Below are positions 1 to 14,500 of a stretch of 64,000 nt of DNA, piece by piece. The stretch is taken from the NCBI GenBank assembly GCA_947095535.1, contig OX352774.1, forward strand, positions 259,877,843-259,941,842. Reading direction: 5' to 3'. The notes under the pieces are model-generated. The model had not been told where the DNA came from and did no database searches. It saw only the letters and a program-made list of their open reading frames with translations. Numbering within the stretch: position 1 is the first letter of the stretch; each line of letters starts with the position of its first letter. This stretch comes from Poecilobothrus nobilitatus (taxonomy: Eukaryota > Arthropoda > Insecta > Diptera > Dolichopodidae). The position numbers were made by a program, and so were the translations under genes.

Positions 1-2367
1 TTATATAATATCATGTTTATTTACATATCGTATATGTCACTAGTGAATGAATGATAAGAGTATAAATGTATATTATACAGCGCCGTATTTACATACATAT
101 ATGTATTTTATAGTACTTATAAGAAATTATTCTGTCAATGGAATATTTAAATATAATATAATATAATATTTAAAATTATATTTACTATTTTGTACTAAGT
201 AAATTTAATATACATTTACCGCTTAGTATTAAATGGTACTATAGAATATTTGAAAAAGTTTTGGATTGATAATAGTTATGTTAAAATCTGCTTTAGAAGA
301 ATGTACATATAAACATATAGTTTGAATATATGTACAACCCATAAGTTCTAGAAATTAAAATTCACCCAAATTATTTTAAAATACTAAAATATTAAAAAAA
401 TAATATTGTAGGCAGAGTGGCTGTGAACATACTAACGGTTCGTACGGGTATCTAAGAGTTGACAAAGGCAACTGTATTCTTCCTCGTTTTTTTTGTATTA
501 GGCCCTCAAATTATTTTTTTATAAGTAAATGTTTTGAATTATTCTAAAATTATCTTTACTATTGCTCGTCCTAAGCATTGTCACTTATCAATAATCCTCT
601 CTTTTTGGTAATCATCCGTTCTCGTGATTGCTTTTGTTGCTATTTTTCGTTCAAAAATATCATGTTTCAGCATGAAACTTGGTAATTAGCTTGCATTTGA
701 CAGACAGTTAAATGCAAAAAAATAATAATAAGAGAATGATGACTTCCCGGGCCCTGTCTGGGAGAGGAATTGATCGTGGTGGGACTTATTATTATTATTA
801 TGAAATGATATATTATTATCAATAAAACTATTATAAAGAGACAATATTTATAAGGATAATATTTATAACGGCAAAAATAATCAAATAAAATTATTTAAAC
901 AGATTTATATTGTCGTGTGTGACTTATAAAATATGTAGTAAAATTTTAATTGTATATTAATTAAATGTTTGTCATTAATATTCTCATTTATTATAAAAGA
1001 GTTACCTTGAGTGATTTGACTTCTATTTCATATTGTCCCTATTCTAGATAGAAAAGTTTCAAAAATCTAGATCAGAATAAAACTTTTTTGTTTTTACTAA
1101 TAAACAATTAAAAAAAACTTCCGGTCATAAATACACATAATAAAATGTTTTGTCGCAAAAGGAATAATAAATTATTTCATTTTTTTTTTTGTTTTCGGCG
1201 ATAATTAAAATTAATCTGAACCTTAAGTCTTTTAATAACAATAAATTACATATAAAAGTACAAATCAAATTATTTATTAAGAATTTTAACTTCGGCACAA
1301 AATACCATAACCAATTTCACATTGTATTAAATGAAATATTTAATAAAGAAGAAATAAAAATAAATAAAAATAAAAAACAAAAAAGAGTAAAATGAAATAA
1401 ATTAAAAGTTATAAAATTAATAATAAAAATAAACTTCAATTTAAATTAAAGAATAAATTTCTTTTTTTATTTATTCTTTTATTTTTATTTTTGGGAAAAT
1501 TTTCGAGGTAAAACAAATTTTGTTTTTAATTTAAATGTATACAAAAATTTTCATTTTTTCATTTTGTTTAACAAAGTCTCGTAAAAATAAAAAAAATAAA
1601 TACTTTTTCGTTATACCTATATATATACGTATATACATATATATATATATATTTTATTAAAAATATTTAATTATTTTTTCTTATATAAAATAACAATTAT
1701 AAATTTTACATAAAGGTAAAAATAAGTTAAAAACTTTACATAAATATATTTTTTTTTTATTTTCTTTTAACAGAATTGTATTAAATTTTTTTTTTTTTTT
1801 ATCAAAAAGCAATATTAACAAATAGTACGTAATTAGAGGTTAATTGTATCATAGCAACCATAACATATTGTAATTTTTTAACACTATGTGTAAAAAATAA
1901 AGCAAATCTCAAATGAAAAATGAAAATAAATTAATTAAAGAAAAGAAATTGGACAAATTATAATAAATTAAAGTGAATTATTGAATTTTAATTTTTTTAA
2001 TAAAATGTAATTGGAAAAATTTTACAAATCAAATAGTAAATTTTTAATTCACAGATATCCTCCTGGGAATTGGTTCTCTACTATTTGCGTATAAAGAAAA
2101 AAACTTAAGCATCAAAAAAAAAAAAAACCGGTAATTCATATAACTTACGCTTATAATTACGTTTAGAAGGATATTTTAAACATTTTTAATAAATCATTTA
2201 ACTTAAACTACTTAAGCTTAGTATTAAGTTTAATATAAGTTTAAGAAATTGCAACAAAGATTTATAAGGGTTAAAATTTTTTAAGAATAAAACTATAAAA
2301 GAAATCAGAAAAATGAATTAACCTCAAACCTAAAAAAAATTAAATTTCTTTTAATATACATACATAC
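1..2367. other. Region 3' of the last certain exon (intron or beyond)
   Basis: Downstream part of the gene on the minus strand. Apart from the candidate exon at 708-784 it is A/T-rich sequence with homopolymers and simple TA/TTA runs (for example 1618-1652). No convincing coding stretch is visible on either strand; a 68-codon open stretch at 1189-1395 is low-complexity Asn/Lys. Confidence 0.5.
708..784 (-). CDS. Candidate last exon of the Beat-family gene (hydrophobic C-terminus)
   Basis: A GC-rich island in very A/T-rich surroundings. With the G left over from the exon at 2368-2557 and the AG at 785-786 as acceptor, the frame reads VPPRSIPLPDRAREV followed by a hydrophobic run ILLLLFFCI and a TAA at 708-710. 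Phase, minus strand, 1.6-kb spacing and a hydrophobic end would suit a lipid-anchored (GPI-type) or membrane-tethered Beat protein. Against it: the tract before the AG is (ATA)n, not pyrimidine-rich, and 25 codons can be open by chance. The real last exon may lie left of the window. Confidence 0.25.
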
Positions 2368-2557
2368 CTTGCATGTGATGCATTCTAATATCATGTGGAT
2401 CACTATAACCATTAAAATCACTATCATATTGTGTATGTCTACTACTTCCTATTGTTATAAAATCATCTGTATATATTTGATTACTAGTTGTATTTAATTC
2501 CAATATTTTTTCTGTTGAATTTTCATATATATTATATATAGTTGCTTTACATGCTAA
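2368..2557 (-). CDS. Beat-family exon: end of Ig domain 2 and C-terminal tail
   Basis: 190 nt, 63 codons plus one base; acceptor ATTTTACAG, donor CAAG|GTATGT. It opens LACKATIYNIYENSTEKI, giving the second cysteine of Ig domain 2 (the 'LKCxAxIxxxY' block of Beat proteins). After the Ig fold comes a polar, low-conservation tail rich in D, H, S and Y, ending RMHHMQ. Two more sequons (NST, NTT) are present. The frame is open to a good donor, so at least one more exon must follow at lower coordinates. Confidence 0.92.
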
Positions 2558-5500
2558 CTGTAAAATGTAAAAATAAAAAATATTTATTTAAAATTAGACT
2601 ATAGATACTATTAGATATTGTAAAACAAACGTAATTTCTTATTATTTAATAATTAAAATATAAACTCAAAATTATTTCAGCCAAATTATTTATTTATTTA
2701 TTGATATGAAAAACATAAAGCGGGACAGACATCAGCATCATAAAAACTGATCGATATCTAAACCTCTACCGATAATATTAGTTAAATTATTTTATAGACT
2801 CTTTATCTATTAGATATCTATGTGGGTCAGTTACTTATAATAAAAATCTATTAATAGCTTAAGAAACAAATCTTAATGGATATTTTATGGATATTTTTTA
2901 GCGCGTTATGTGTAGGTAAAGATTTCGAAGATTATCAATTCGTATCCAAATTGATCAAATCGAACCAACATTGTTTTTTTTTTTTGTTTTTAATAATTAT
3001 ATTTATATTATAATTAAATAAATATTATTCGTATATTATGTTGAACTGTTTAATGTTTCAACACCTTTTACAAATAAAATAAAATAAATATTTTAAAGAA
3101 ACCTTTAAATTTTTCCCTATAATTTATTCACCTCTATATTAAAAAGTTTTCATTTTTATCGATTAAGGAATTATTAATATATACCAAAAAAAGAAAAATG
3201 TAAAAAGTTTTATATAAAAACAAAATGCTCCAGAAAATTTAAAAAAACAAAAAAAAATTTAATTTAAATAGAGGTAACCCTTGTTTAATGTAAAGAAGAT
3301 TAGGAATAAATACCCGAATGTTTTTCTTTTTTTTTTCAAAACACACACCTTTAAATAAATTTAAAAATTGAAAAATTAAAAACAAAAAATTAAAACCTCA
3401 GCAAAAGTTAAAAATTACCTTTGATATCAAAAATATTAAGTTTGACATATTATTATACGCGTAGGAATGTACCTCTAAGGATATAATAAATATGGCATTA
3501 CGTTTGTGATATCTTAAATGAGACAATTCTTATGTTTCTCGGGAATAAAATACTTCTTTTTCTTTCTTGATTTATAAGTCGATTTAACTGTGTACGTTCT
3601 GTATGTCCGTTCGCACGATAATTGAATAATTAAATACAGTAATACAGTTAGAATTATGAAATTTTTACCATTTCATTATAAATATTTAATGCTGGTTTTA
3701 GTAACTGCCTTTCTACCTTTTATTTACATAATATAAGAGTTACTCAGTGTCTAATTATGCAAAGTATCTGAAATTTTTAAAAATGAAATTAATTTGTCTA
3801 GAGAATTTTAGTTTTACGTTAACAACTTCTGTAAAATTTGGTTGGTCAAACCGAATAGCACAAATTAAGGTAAATGTGATATTTATATTCTTATATTTAA
3901 GTACACAAAGAAGCTACGCATTTGAAATTTTGTAAGCAATTTCCAAAAATTTTGGTTAGTTTGGTGCAACGGGGTTAATTTACATAATATATAATATAAC
4001 GGTACTTAAGTTAACTAGCATTACTCATTAATTAATAACTTTTTTTTATGTTGAACCTACTTTAAAATTTAAAATAAAAAACTTAAATATGCCATTTATT
4101 TAAAGTTATAATTTCAATCTATAAATTAAAATATTTTTAAACAAAATCAAAAATTTGAAATTATTTCTTAAACATAAAAATTCTCAAAAAATTATTCGAT
4201 ACCCTCCCATTCCACTCGAAATTTCCTTCCTTCTTTATACTACATATTTTATTTTTTCGTTTTGTTTTTCAATTTTTTTCATTTTTCATATTTTTAAATA
4301 ATTCCTTAATTTAAAATCAAAAATTGTTTTAAAGAATTGAATTTTTCATTTTCTTTCTTATTTTGACAATAAAATTTGTAATAAATTGTTCTTAAATTAT
4401 TTTTCAAAATAAAATAAAAAAAAAAAAAAAATTTTTTAATAACTTTAACATTTTCCATGTTTTAAAGAAACTCTAAAAGTATAAAAACAAAAAGTATAAA
4501 AAGAAATTTTAAGAAAATAAAAAAAAAAAAATTTAAACTTTAATACTTACCCTAAGATTCTTATAACGAAAGTGTTTTGACTGTAAAACTAATTTAAGTC
4601 CTAAAACAGATGTCGCTGAAGTTAACGTCGAATCTCCGATAATATTATACCGTATAATTTCATGTGGTCGCAGCTATAAAAAAAAAACAACAAAACAGGA
4701 AAAATTTATTAAAAAAAAAAGTATAAAACAATAAATAAAAAAAAATATATATAGTTATATATAGAAAATTTTCTATTTATTTATGTCATTTATATACCAA
4801 CAAACAATATCCTATAGAATACAAGATTTTTTTTTATACCTGGCCATAAAATTTTAAAAATGGAATTGAAAAGTATCGAATAGAATTTGGTTCGATAGTG
4901 AAATTTGCTTTCGATAGTGAAGTTCGATTTTTATTTATTTAATAATGCCAATACTTTTTATAAACTCGTTATAGCTGTATGTACACATTCGTATGTACTG
5001 CATGTACTATTCTATATAACAAAAATTTCAAAAATGTGTGCAAAATGGTAAATAATACAAGATACTAATTAAAATTATCTCGACCGCTGTTTTTAAATCA
5101 AGATTTATCTTCGAATTATGTGTATACATAATAAAGAAGAAAAAAAACCTTACACTTAATTATACCAAAATTATAAGAATTGTGCTGTATTCTAAGACAA
5201 TTAAAATTGTGAAAATAAATTCGTAATGTAATTTTGAACACACAAAACAAAACAACTTCATTCAAAATGTACTTTCTAAAAGTTAAATTGACATTTAATC
5301 TAACATTTCTAACTAAATACAATAAAAACATACTCTAATTGTCATGGCCTTTATATTAAGAGAAATTGCCAAATGTATAAATATGTACATACATAAATAT
5401 GTACCTTCATATTTTATAACAATGTGCATAACATAATAAATAAAAAAATAAAATTTAAAATATACATAAAATTCAAAAATATTAAAATAATGAAAAAAAA

Positions 5501-8500
5501 AAGTAAAAGAGAAAATATGAAGAAAAAAATAAAGGAACGAAGAAGTTGTCAGAAAAATCACAATAATAAAGCTTAAAAAATCTTTTATTTTTATTTTATT
5601 CTTTTTGTTATTTTTTTTTTCATGAATTTTTATTTCTATTTTTAACTACCAACACTACTATTTCTACTGTGTACAAATTACCGCGTTGGTACTTTAATTC
5701 TTTATACTACTGCTTTTGTTAATGTATTAAAGAAAGGAAGCTGTTACAACAAATAATTGCTACCACTGCTATTGAAATTAAATGACAACACGACGACAAC
5801 ACTTTGAAATTTTTAATTTTTTTTGTTTGTTTTTAGTTTTGTTTTGTTGTTTTTCCGAAGAAAATAAAGATGAAGAGTTCAAAGTGTGGTATTTCTGAAG
5901 GCTTTAATTAAAAAATTTTTCAATTCAGGTTTTTTGTCGTTATTTAATTTGCTTGTTTTTTTTTTTTTTTTTTTTGCTGCTGGTGTGTAAATTTTTAATG
6001 CTATTGGAATGAGTAGTATCGCTTGTCAAATGATTCTTTTTTAATGAATTTTCTGCGTTGATTTTATTGTTTTTAACTTTTTTTGTGTATTTTTCCATTT
6101 TTTATTGTTCTTTAATTTTTTTTTTTTTTATTTATTTCTTCTTCCTTCTTTCTTTTTCCCAACATTCAGGATTATATTTTAATATTTTTAGGTTTTCTTA
6201 TGCTAAGGCATAAACTTAATATAATATTTTATTTACAGGACTTTTTGTTCAAGTTTTTTAATCTTTAACTTGATTATTCTTCAGTTCAACAGTTATATTG
6301 TGTTGTTATCACTTGAAATATTTTGTTTTTTATATCTTTGTTTGGAAATACATCGAATAATTGAAGTTGACCAATCAAAAGTGAAATCTAATTACAATAT
6401 AAAAAAAAAAAATTTTTTTACATAATCATTTTGAAAAGTTGACTTTTAAAGGTTCCAAGTTTACTTAATTTGGAAATACGTTGTATTGATGTAATTTAGT
6501 CAGTGAGAAAAAATTTTAATGCCTGTATGCTAAAGATATATTGGGTATTCATTCTATTAAAATTTTAGCATTACCACTCTGAAGATCGAAAAAATTTCAA
6601 ATAAAAATTTGTAAATTTCGGAGATTTTTGTCAGTGTCAAATTGACAGATGAAAACAATATTGAGCAGTTAGATAACAGCATAATTACAAAGTAGTTTCT
6701 TATTTACATTTTATTCCTATTTAGAGGTCTATAATAATATATTTTAAAACTTTAATAAATTGGTAAGGATTCTTCTCAATAAATTTCATAAATTTAATGT
6801 GACTTTTTACCTACAATTTTTGATATTAAATCCTCAAATTCTTTTTTCTTTTTCCATTATGAATGTTTTTTTTATTATTTTTGTTTTCGACATGTTTTTT
6901 TTTTTTTAACTTACCGTACTATTATTCAACAGCCATGTTAAATTAGCCAATGGTTTACTGTTTTCAACTGTACAATTAGCCAATAGCATATTACCAATGC
7001 TGTAAATTTTATCATCAATGTCGATTCTTGGAGGAATTTTTGGTAGATCTGTAATGAAAAAAAAAATACAAAAAACCAAAAGAAAAATTAATGCCCAATG
7101 ATCATAGTTACATACATATTTACATAAATATATAATTTAATAGAAATCCTTTTATAATAATAATACTATTGGATACACAAATATACGAAAATAAAACGAA
7201 AAATTTATAATCCAAAAAAAAAAAAGAAACGAAACAAAAATGAAATTAAAAATGAAAATAGAATGATAAAATTTTTGTTGAAATAATGCACAGTCAGCGA
7301 CAAAACCAACTTTTTCACAATATAATATCATTATTATTGTTAATCTAGAGACCAGGCGAGATGATACTAGCAAGATAATGCACAAATACATGCACATTTT
7401 TGACAATACTATTACATTTTTTCAACTATCTTCTTCACTGTCTTAACATTTTTCTAGCTATAGTAATTGAGATAGTAATTTGACACTTGGAGCAATTAAA
7501 AATGGCGAAAAATGGAAAACAACATGCATTTAAAATACATTTTTTGCGGTTGTTTTATTAACAGCTTTTTATTTTTAATTTGATATTTTGTTTGTGTATA
7601 TTTTAAACAAAATTTTTTGAAAAAATATAAAATAAAATTGAAAAATTTTGATAAAATAAAAAATAAACTTGAAAAATTTTGATAATAAATGAAATGTCTT
7701 GATAGTAAAAATGCCACATACGTCACACAGACAGTAATTTGACATTTCGTATTACCCACTCGCAAAATAGTAATACTGTAATTAAATAATAATTCTTTAA
7801 TTGTTTTAACGGGCTTAGTTCTTTTAGTAGCACAGTTAATTATAATTAAACAAGCAAAGTTATCCGGTATTATTAAGATAACTTTTCTGTTTTAGATTTT
7901 TTATTTAGTCAAATAATACAAAATAATTCTTCTCGGTTTACTGACACGTCGATCGAAGCACAGATTTTTCATCTCAGGTCTATATATCAAATTAGTCCAA
8001 CACAGTGTTATAAAAAATTACAATAGATTTAAAAAAAAAAAATTAATTAATAAAATAATTTGTCTAAATAAATTAGTCAATGAAGTTAAACATTTCCATT
8101 ACGTTTAACTGAAAAAGATTAGACACTGTACAGATAGATTTTATATTTATGAAACCTTAATCTCAAATATTTAAATAAATTTTCTTTATACTATATAAAA
8201 TATAGTTTCCAAAACATTATATCATTTATATCGGTATAATTAGATAAACATTATAGTGTGTGTACATTGTAAGTATAAGTAAGTCATAAAACAGAAATAA
8301 TTCCATTTTATTTCGGAATTTATTATGGACGACAATGTAAGTCTCCTTCACTTTTTGTCAATTCAAATTATTTCATATGATTAAAAATATTTAATTTTAA
8401 TTTTTATGAACTGTTATGTTTACTATTCACTGTTATTACAAATGATTACATATTATTGTATATAATGTACTTAAATGTATGTAATATAAATGTGTATTAG

Positions 8501-11500
8501 TATAATGCAAATAAAATATGAAAATGAAAGGAAAAGACGAAAAAATACGAATTGATTAATAGAGTGTAAATGAGATGTCAATTGGAGTAATTAACTGGAT
8601 AATTATTGCCTATAATAATTGTTAAAAAAAAAAAAAAAGAAAAAAAAAAATCAAAATAACAAAAGAAAATGGAAGAAAGCAAGGAAGGAAAGAAAGGAAA
8701 ACAAGATAAAAATAAGTGTTTTAGGTCAGTTAAAATGAGGAAGAATAAATTATTGCTGGTTGTTAAAAATTAATTACGTTTTGGTTTTATTTACAAATTA
8801 CACAACAATAAATTTATATAATATAATATAATATATATATATATATATATATATAAAATTTGTATAAATATAATTAATTCTTGAAATTGAATTAAAAAAA
8901 AAGTCAAGCCAGTTGAAAATTAAAAAAAAAGAAAAAAAAAATACCAGTTGTATAATTGTTAAATAAATTTTAAATTTATTTTTTGCTAAAAGGAATTTTA
9001 TTACGTTAATAAGTGAAAATAAATTTTTAGATAAAAGAAGAAAATATTAAATATTATATATATATATATATATATGTAAAATATATGTAAAGGTATTCAA
9101 GTAGAAAAAATGTACTATAGAAGAACAGAAATTTTGTAGAATTTCTAAAGCAAATAATCAACAATATACCAAATAATTTATTTTTTGTCTATTCAAATTT
9201 TATTTTAATTTTATTTGTTTTTTTTTTTATTATGTTTTTGTATTTAAGTTGACACCATATTAAAAATAATTTCATTTAAAATAAATTTATTTTTCTTGAA
9301 TAATATAAAAATATAATAAAATTATTACTTCATATTTTATCAATTTGCCAACCAATCAAAGTTTTCATTGACTCTCATTGAAAATCTCTTTATACATTGA
9401 ATTTTTAGTACAACTACTAATAAGATTTAACTGTATTTATTTAATTAGAGTAAATTTTAAATTAAAATTAGGATTCTAATGAAAGTTGACGAACATTAGG
9501 ATGCTAACGATAATACGACAACGTGATTACAAAAAAACAGGTATAATTAAATATGATAATAAAAAATTAATATTTAAATTTATTGTTCTATTCCAAAATG
9601 GATTTCTTTCTTCTTACTTCATATTGGAAACACACGGCTTCCATCATCTTCCACCATCACCTTCCTTCGAGACTTTCTTTTTAATTTATTTTTAATTCTT
9701 TGTATAAGTTTGTCTAAGCAAAAGATTAGCCTACTGGTAGAAAGGTTTCCGCCCATTGCAGAATCTGCACCATATACATCTAAATGAAATATGACGTCAT
9801 GTTAAGATTGTTCCATCCCTATCTCTAAAATAATTGCTACACTAAATTATTATATATATCATTAAGAGATATTCTTTATAGTTATAAAATTTCTGCATGT
9901 GCATATACACCGCATATTATACACCTAATACAAGTGTTAGGTTAGATTTTTCGAATGAAGAACTAATCTATTAAAGACTACACCATTGGCTTAATCCAAG
10001 GTCATTTTAAGGACTTTCAAATTAAAGTATAATCCATATTTATATTTTTTATCAAATATCTAAGTAGATTTGTTATTAAGGGGCAATAGCTCTAACATAT
10101 AGTAGACATTTAAAACTGGAACAGCATCAAAATGATAGTAGAATACAGAGATGTTGTGTAGTGCTTTTTAAAATATTTTAGCTCATATATTGATTTTTTT
10201 TTTTTTTCATTTTCAAGATTTAAAAACATTTCATTTAAAAGAAATTTACTCTACTCTTAAAAATGTCAAAATGCAAGTATAATATTAAAATAATTCGTGT
10301 TATTTTAACATTAATTTATGATAAACATTAAAAAATTAAAAATAAATTTAATTTTCTACTTATACAAATATTTATTTTAATTATAATAAACTTATTGAAA
10401 AAAAAAAAATTTAAACAATTTGCCTAACAATAAAAAAAAAATTAGTTAAAAGTTTTTTTTCATATAAGAACGAGAAATGTATAGACAAGAACTCTTTTCT
10501 CCTTGGTCATTACATTCATTTAAAAAAAGAATGTTATAATGTTAAAGTGAAAAAAGAAAAAAATTAAAAAAAACTGAAATGCGAATAAAAAAAAATTTTT
10601 TTTGTTGAAAATTTTGTCGTCTTGGACATAAACTTAATTAATTGCCCTTCATAATAAAATTGCAATCGAAACAACTTGAAAAGAATTTTTTTTCTTTTTT
10701 TTATATAAAAGTTAGTGTTTTCTTTTTGACCCCCCCGCTTCCTTTTTATAACCGGTCCTTTCTTTTTTTTTTTTTAAATTCTTGAATAAGTTGAAACTTT
10801 TTAATTTTAACTTGTTTTTAATTTCAAACTATTTCTATAAAAATTACTATTTACTCGTATAATTGTATACTAACAGTATAGTACAAAATATTTTGAACAA
10901 ATTTCTATTTACTGTCGATTTTTATTATAGATAATAAGATCTAGTTTAAAAATATATGTATAATATGAAGTCTTCTAGACCTATTCTAATAAACCTTTAT
11001 TTTGGTTACTATTGATTTCAAAGTTATAATTGAAATAAAGAGAAATCTATAAAATTTAAGAATTTCATGCTAATGAAACTAAATTGGTTTCAAAACAGTT
11101 AATATTTACCTTCTATAAGTCACGGTTTGTCTTAGCTAACCTAACACTATAATACAATATATTTGAAAAACTTGAAATAAATATAAAAAAATTTAGACTT
11201 GAGTTTGGTTTACTTAACAAAATAATTTTTTTTTTTGATAAAAAATTACAAAAACAATATAAATTTTGTCTGATACTGTATATATATGTATGGGTACAAA
11301 AAAAAAAACAAAAAATAATTTTCTTTTAGTTCAAAAATCTCATTAATGATTTTTAGTTAATTAAATTACTTAATTATTTTTAAATTGTAGTGATATAATC
11401 AAAGTAAATTGAACTTTTTCGTATAGAACATAAAAATAGGTAACTTGCTTATATTCTTTTGTTTTCATTATCTTTTGAAGCAATTAAAATGACTAAAAAA

Positions 11501-14500
11501 TGTTCGCAATAATATTTTCTATAGTTTTTTTTCATTATTACTTTTTTTAGTTATACACATATTATCTATACATATTTTTATTCTATTGAAATTTTTTATT
11601 AAATATACATAGTCATATAGAAGATGCTGAACAAAAACTTATATAAACATCATAGTAAATAATCAGAAATTTAATTTTTCTATACTAAAACTTCTATTCA
11701 AATAAAAAAATAAACAAAAAAAAAAATGTTAAGTTATAGGTTAAAATTTTAAAAGTTTTAAAAGTATATAAAATTCTAAATAAAAACTTTATGAAAACTG
11801 GATAATACTCTATAAATAGGATCTTAATTAAAACTGGACTTATAATTTCCTTACAACTCTTTTACATTTAAACAACTTAGTTAAAATAAAGATGTTGTTA
11901 AACAACCAACGGTTATAAAAAAACAAGTAAAAGTAACAGTAAGTCGATGCAACCGACTTATTTATCCCCTACACCTAAAAAATTCAAATTAAATTAAAAA
12001 TCCATAAGTTATTTTAGTTAGTTATTTAATATAACTAAGCTAAAAAAATAAATGCTTTTACAACCTTTGTACAAAATTTCAGATTTCTATCTTTATTGAA
12101 TTCGAAAATATGCTTGTTAGATCTTGGGGAGTATGTGAAGGCACGCGGACCACCACCCCAATTCATCTCAAATTTTAGAGACATCAACAGGATAGAATAT
12201 TCTTATATCAAATTTCAAGTTTATATATTTATTAATTTTGAAGATATGCTTGTTTGGTCTTGGGAGTTGTGTGACAGATACCCGAACAACCATTCTAATT
12301 CATCTTAAATTTTGGAAAAATCAGGGATTCAGGAAAACACACCCTCGTACAAAATTTTAAGGTTCTAGCTTTATTAATTTCGAAGATATGCGTATTCGGT
12401 TTTGGCAGTTATATGGGAGGTACTCGAACGCATGGTCCGATTTCGCCCATTTACAATCCTCGCCTTACCTTAGTCATTGTTAACCTACAGTATAAATTTC
12501 ATCAAGATAGCATCATTATTTTTTGAGTTATCGTGCGTACGGACGGACGGACGGATGGACATCGCTAAATCGACTAAGGAGGTGATTCAGATTCAGAATA
12601 TATATACATGTCTATACCTAACTCGCTTCCTTTTGGTGATTACAAACACCATACCAAAGTTAATATACCCTATACTTAATATGTAGAGTATAAAAACATA
12701 TTAAAACACGTTGGGGTCTCAAAGAACTCAAAGAATCCATAAAAAAAATATTTCGAATTCAAAATTTGAAGAAATTAATTCCATTTTAAAAGTCTTTTCC
12801 TTAATTTGTTAATTTTTGTTAAATTTTAGATAAACTCAACAGCTTATCTAACTTTTATTTATTTTAAATATAACGATGAAAAAAAAAAAAAATAGAAAAT
12901 TGTTTATTTTTATTAGTTTTGTCACATCACAAATTAAAAAAAGGAAATATAATTTTAATACGAAAACGCATAAGTAAACATATTTTTTTTTTTTTTTCGT
13001 ATTTTTATAATTTAAATAATAGCAAAATGCGATATAACTTCAATTTTTTCTCTTTTGATACATATACCATATTAACAGTGCATTTGTGTATCATTTAAAT
13101 GGAATTACAAGATTTATGAGAAATTAATTCAAAAAAAAAAAAGAAGTAAAAATAAAGAGCAGAAACGCGAAACGCAAAACGCAAAAAAAAAAAAATTTTT
13201 TAAAATGTACTTTACACTCTATAGCTTTCAAAAAAATGTAATTTTTCTTTAGCACTACAATAAATTCTTTGAGTAAAAAACAAAAAAAAAATGTAATAAT
13301 AATAAAACCAATTGAACATTTTCAAATGAATGAACAAAAAATTCTTTTAAGAATAAAAAATAAATAAAATAAAAATAAACAAACATATCGAAATTTTACC
13401 GTTATCACAATAATTCTAACCTATTGTTTTTTTACTATTACTCTTTTCATTTTTGAAAATCAGTATCCGCTAATCTATAATTTAATAATTTTAACGAACT
13501 CCTTAAAGTATGCAAAATTTAATAATAAGTACTATTTAATTTGGGAGTAAAAAAAAAAAATATTTTAAAAATAAATTTATGTAGGGAGTCTTGATGATCT
13601 AGTGGTAAGAGCGTATAAAATACGTTGTAAACACCAAGAGAGTTTGAGCACTAATCCCACACACGCTGTAAGCATAATTCACCCTTACCATACATTTATG
13701 ATGGAAAGGTTATAGAATTTTCTTGTCACATCAATGTGGCATAAACTAAAAAAAAAAAAAAGTATGTTACTCAGAAAATCTATCAAATTCAAGAATAAGT
13801 AAACGGTAATGAGTTTTGGTCTTGGTCAGTAAGAAATACAATCATATGTAAAAAAAAAAACACAAATAAATAATTGTTACATCTTTTTAAAATTATAAAT
13901 CATTGAAATCTAAGAAATTACCAGTACAATGACCATATGTATGTGTATGTCAAATCTTTTTCAGTTGTTAAAATTACTCCAATTGAAAATAATTATATGT
14001 ATGTATGACATTACGATTTTTTATTATTTTGCAGAGGTATACAAATTTGACTTAAAACATACTATTGGTTTTTTTATCGGACAAACGAACATAATAACAG
14101 TTAGACGGCAAAAATAAAAAAAAAATACAAATAGTATATAGAACCACAGTGTTATAAAAAATAAAATAAAAAATTAATTTCAAAAACGACAACGACGACA
14201 TCTACATGAATGAATACAATAACAAATCTTGGATTTTTTTGTTTTTTCTGTTCCTTTTCTTTTAAGTACAGTTTGCTATTTCTTGACATTTTTTCTTTCA
14301 TTTTTATTTTTGTTTTGTTTGTTTATAATGTGTTTTTTTTTTTTATATTTTTATTTTAATTTTCACTTTTCTTTATTAGTTTCATTTTACATCAGCTTAA
14401 ATTCATTCCATCACTAAAATATCACGCCGCGAAAATAAAGATTCCTCTTGATCATTATCGAATTAATATAATAAAAAAAAGTTGGTTAAATATAAAAAAA

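Noticed and set aside
9722..9775. tRNA-like sequence (TTAGCCTACTGGTAGAAAGG … GCAGAATCTGC)
   Set aside because: The A-box resemblance is partial, the B box is not convincing and no SINE body follows.
14229..14417. Phe/Leu-rich open frames such as this one and 50029-50259, 61663-62219
   Set aside because: Products of T or A homopolymers; no domain, no splice context.
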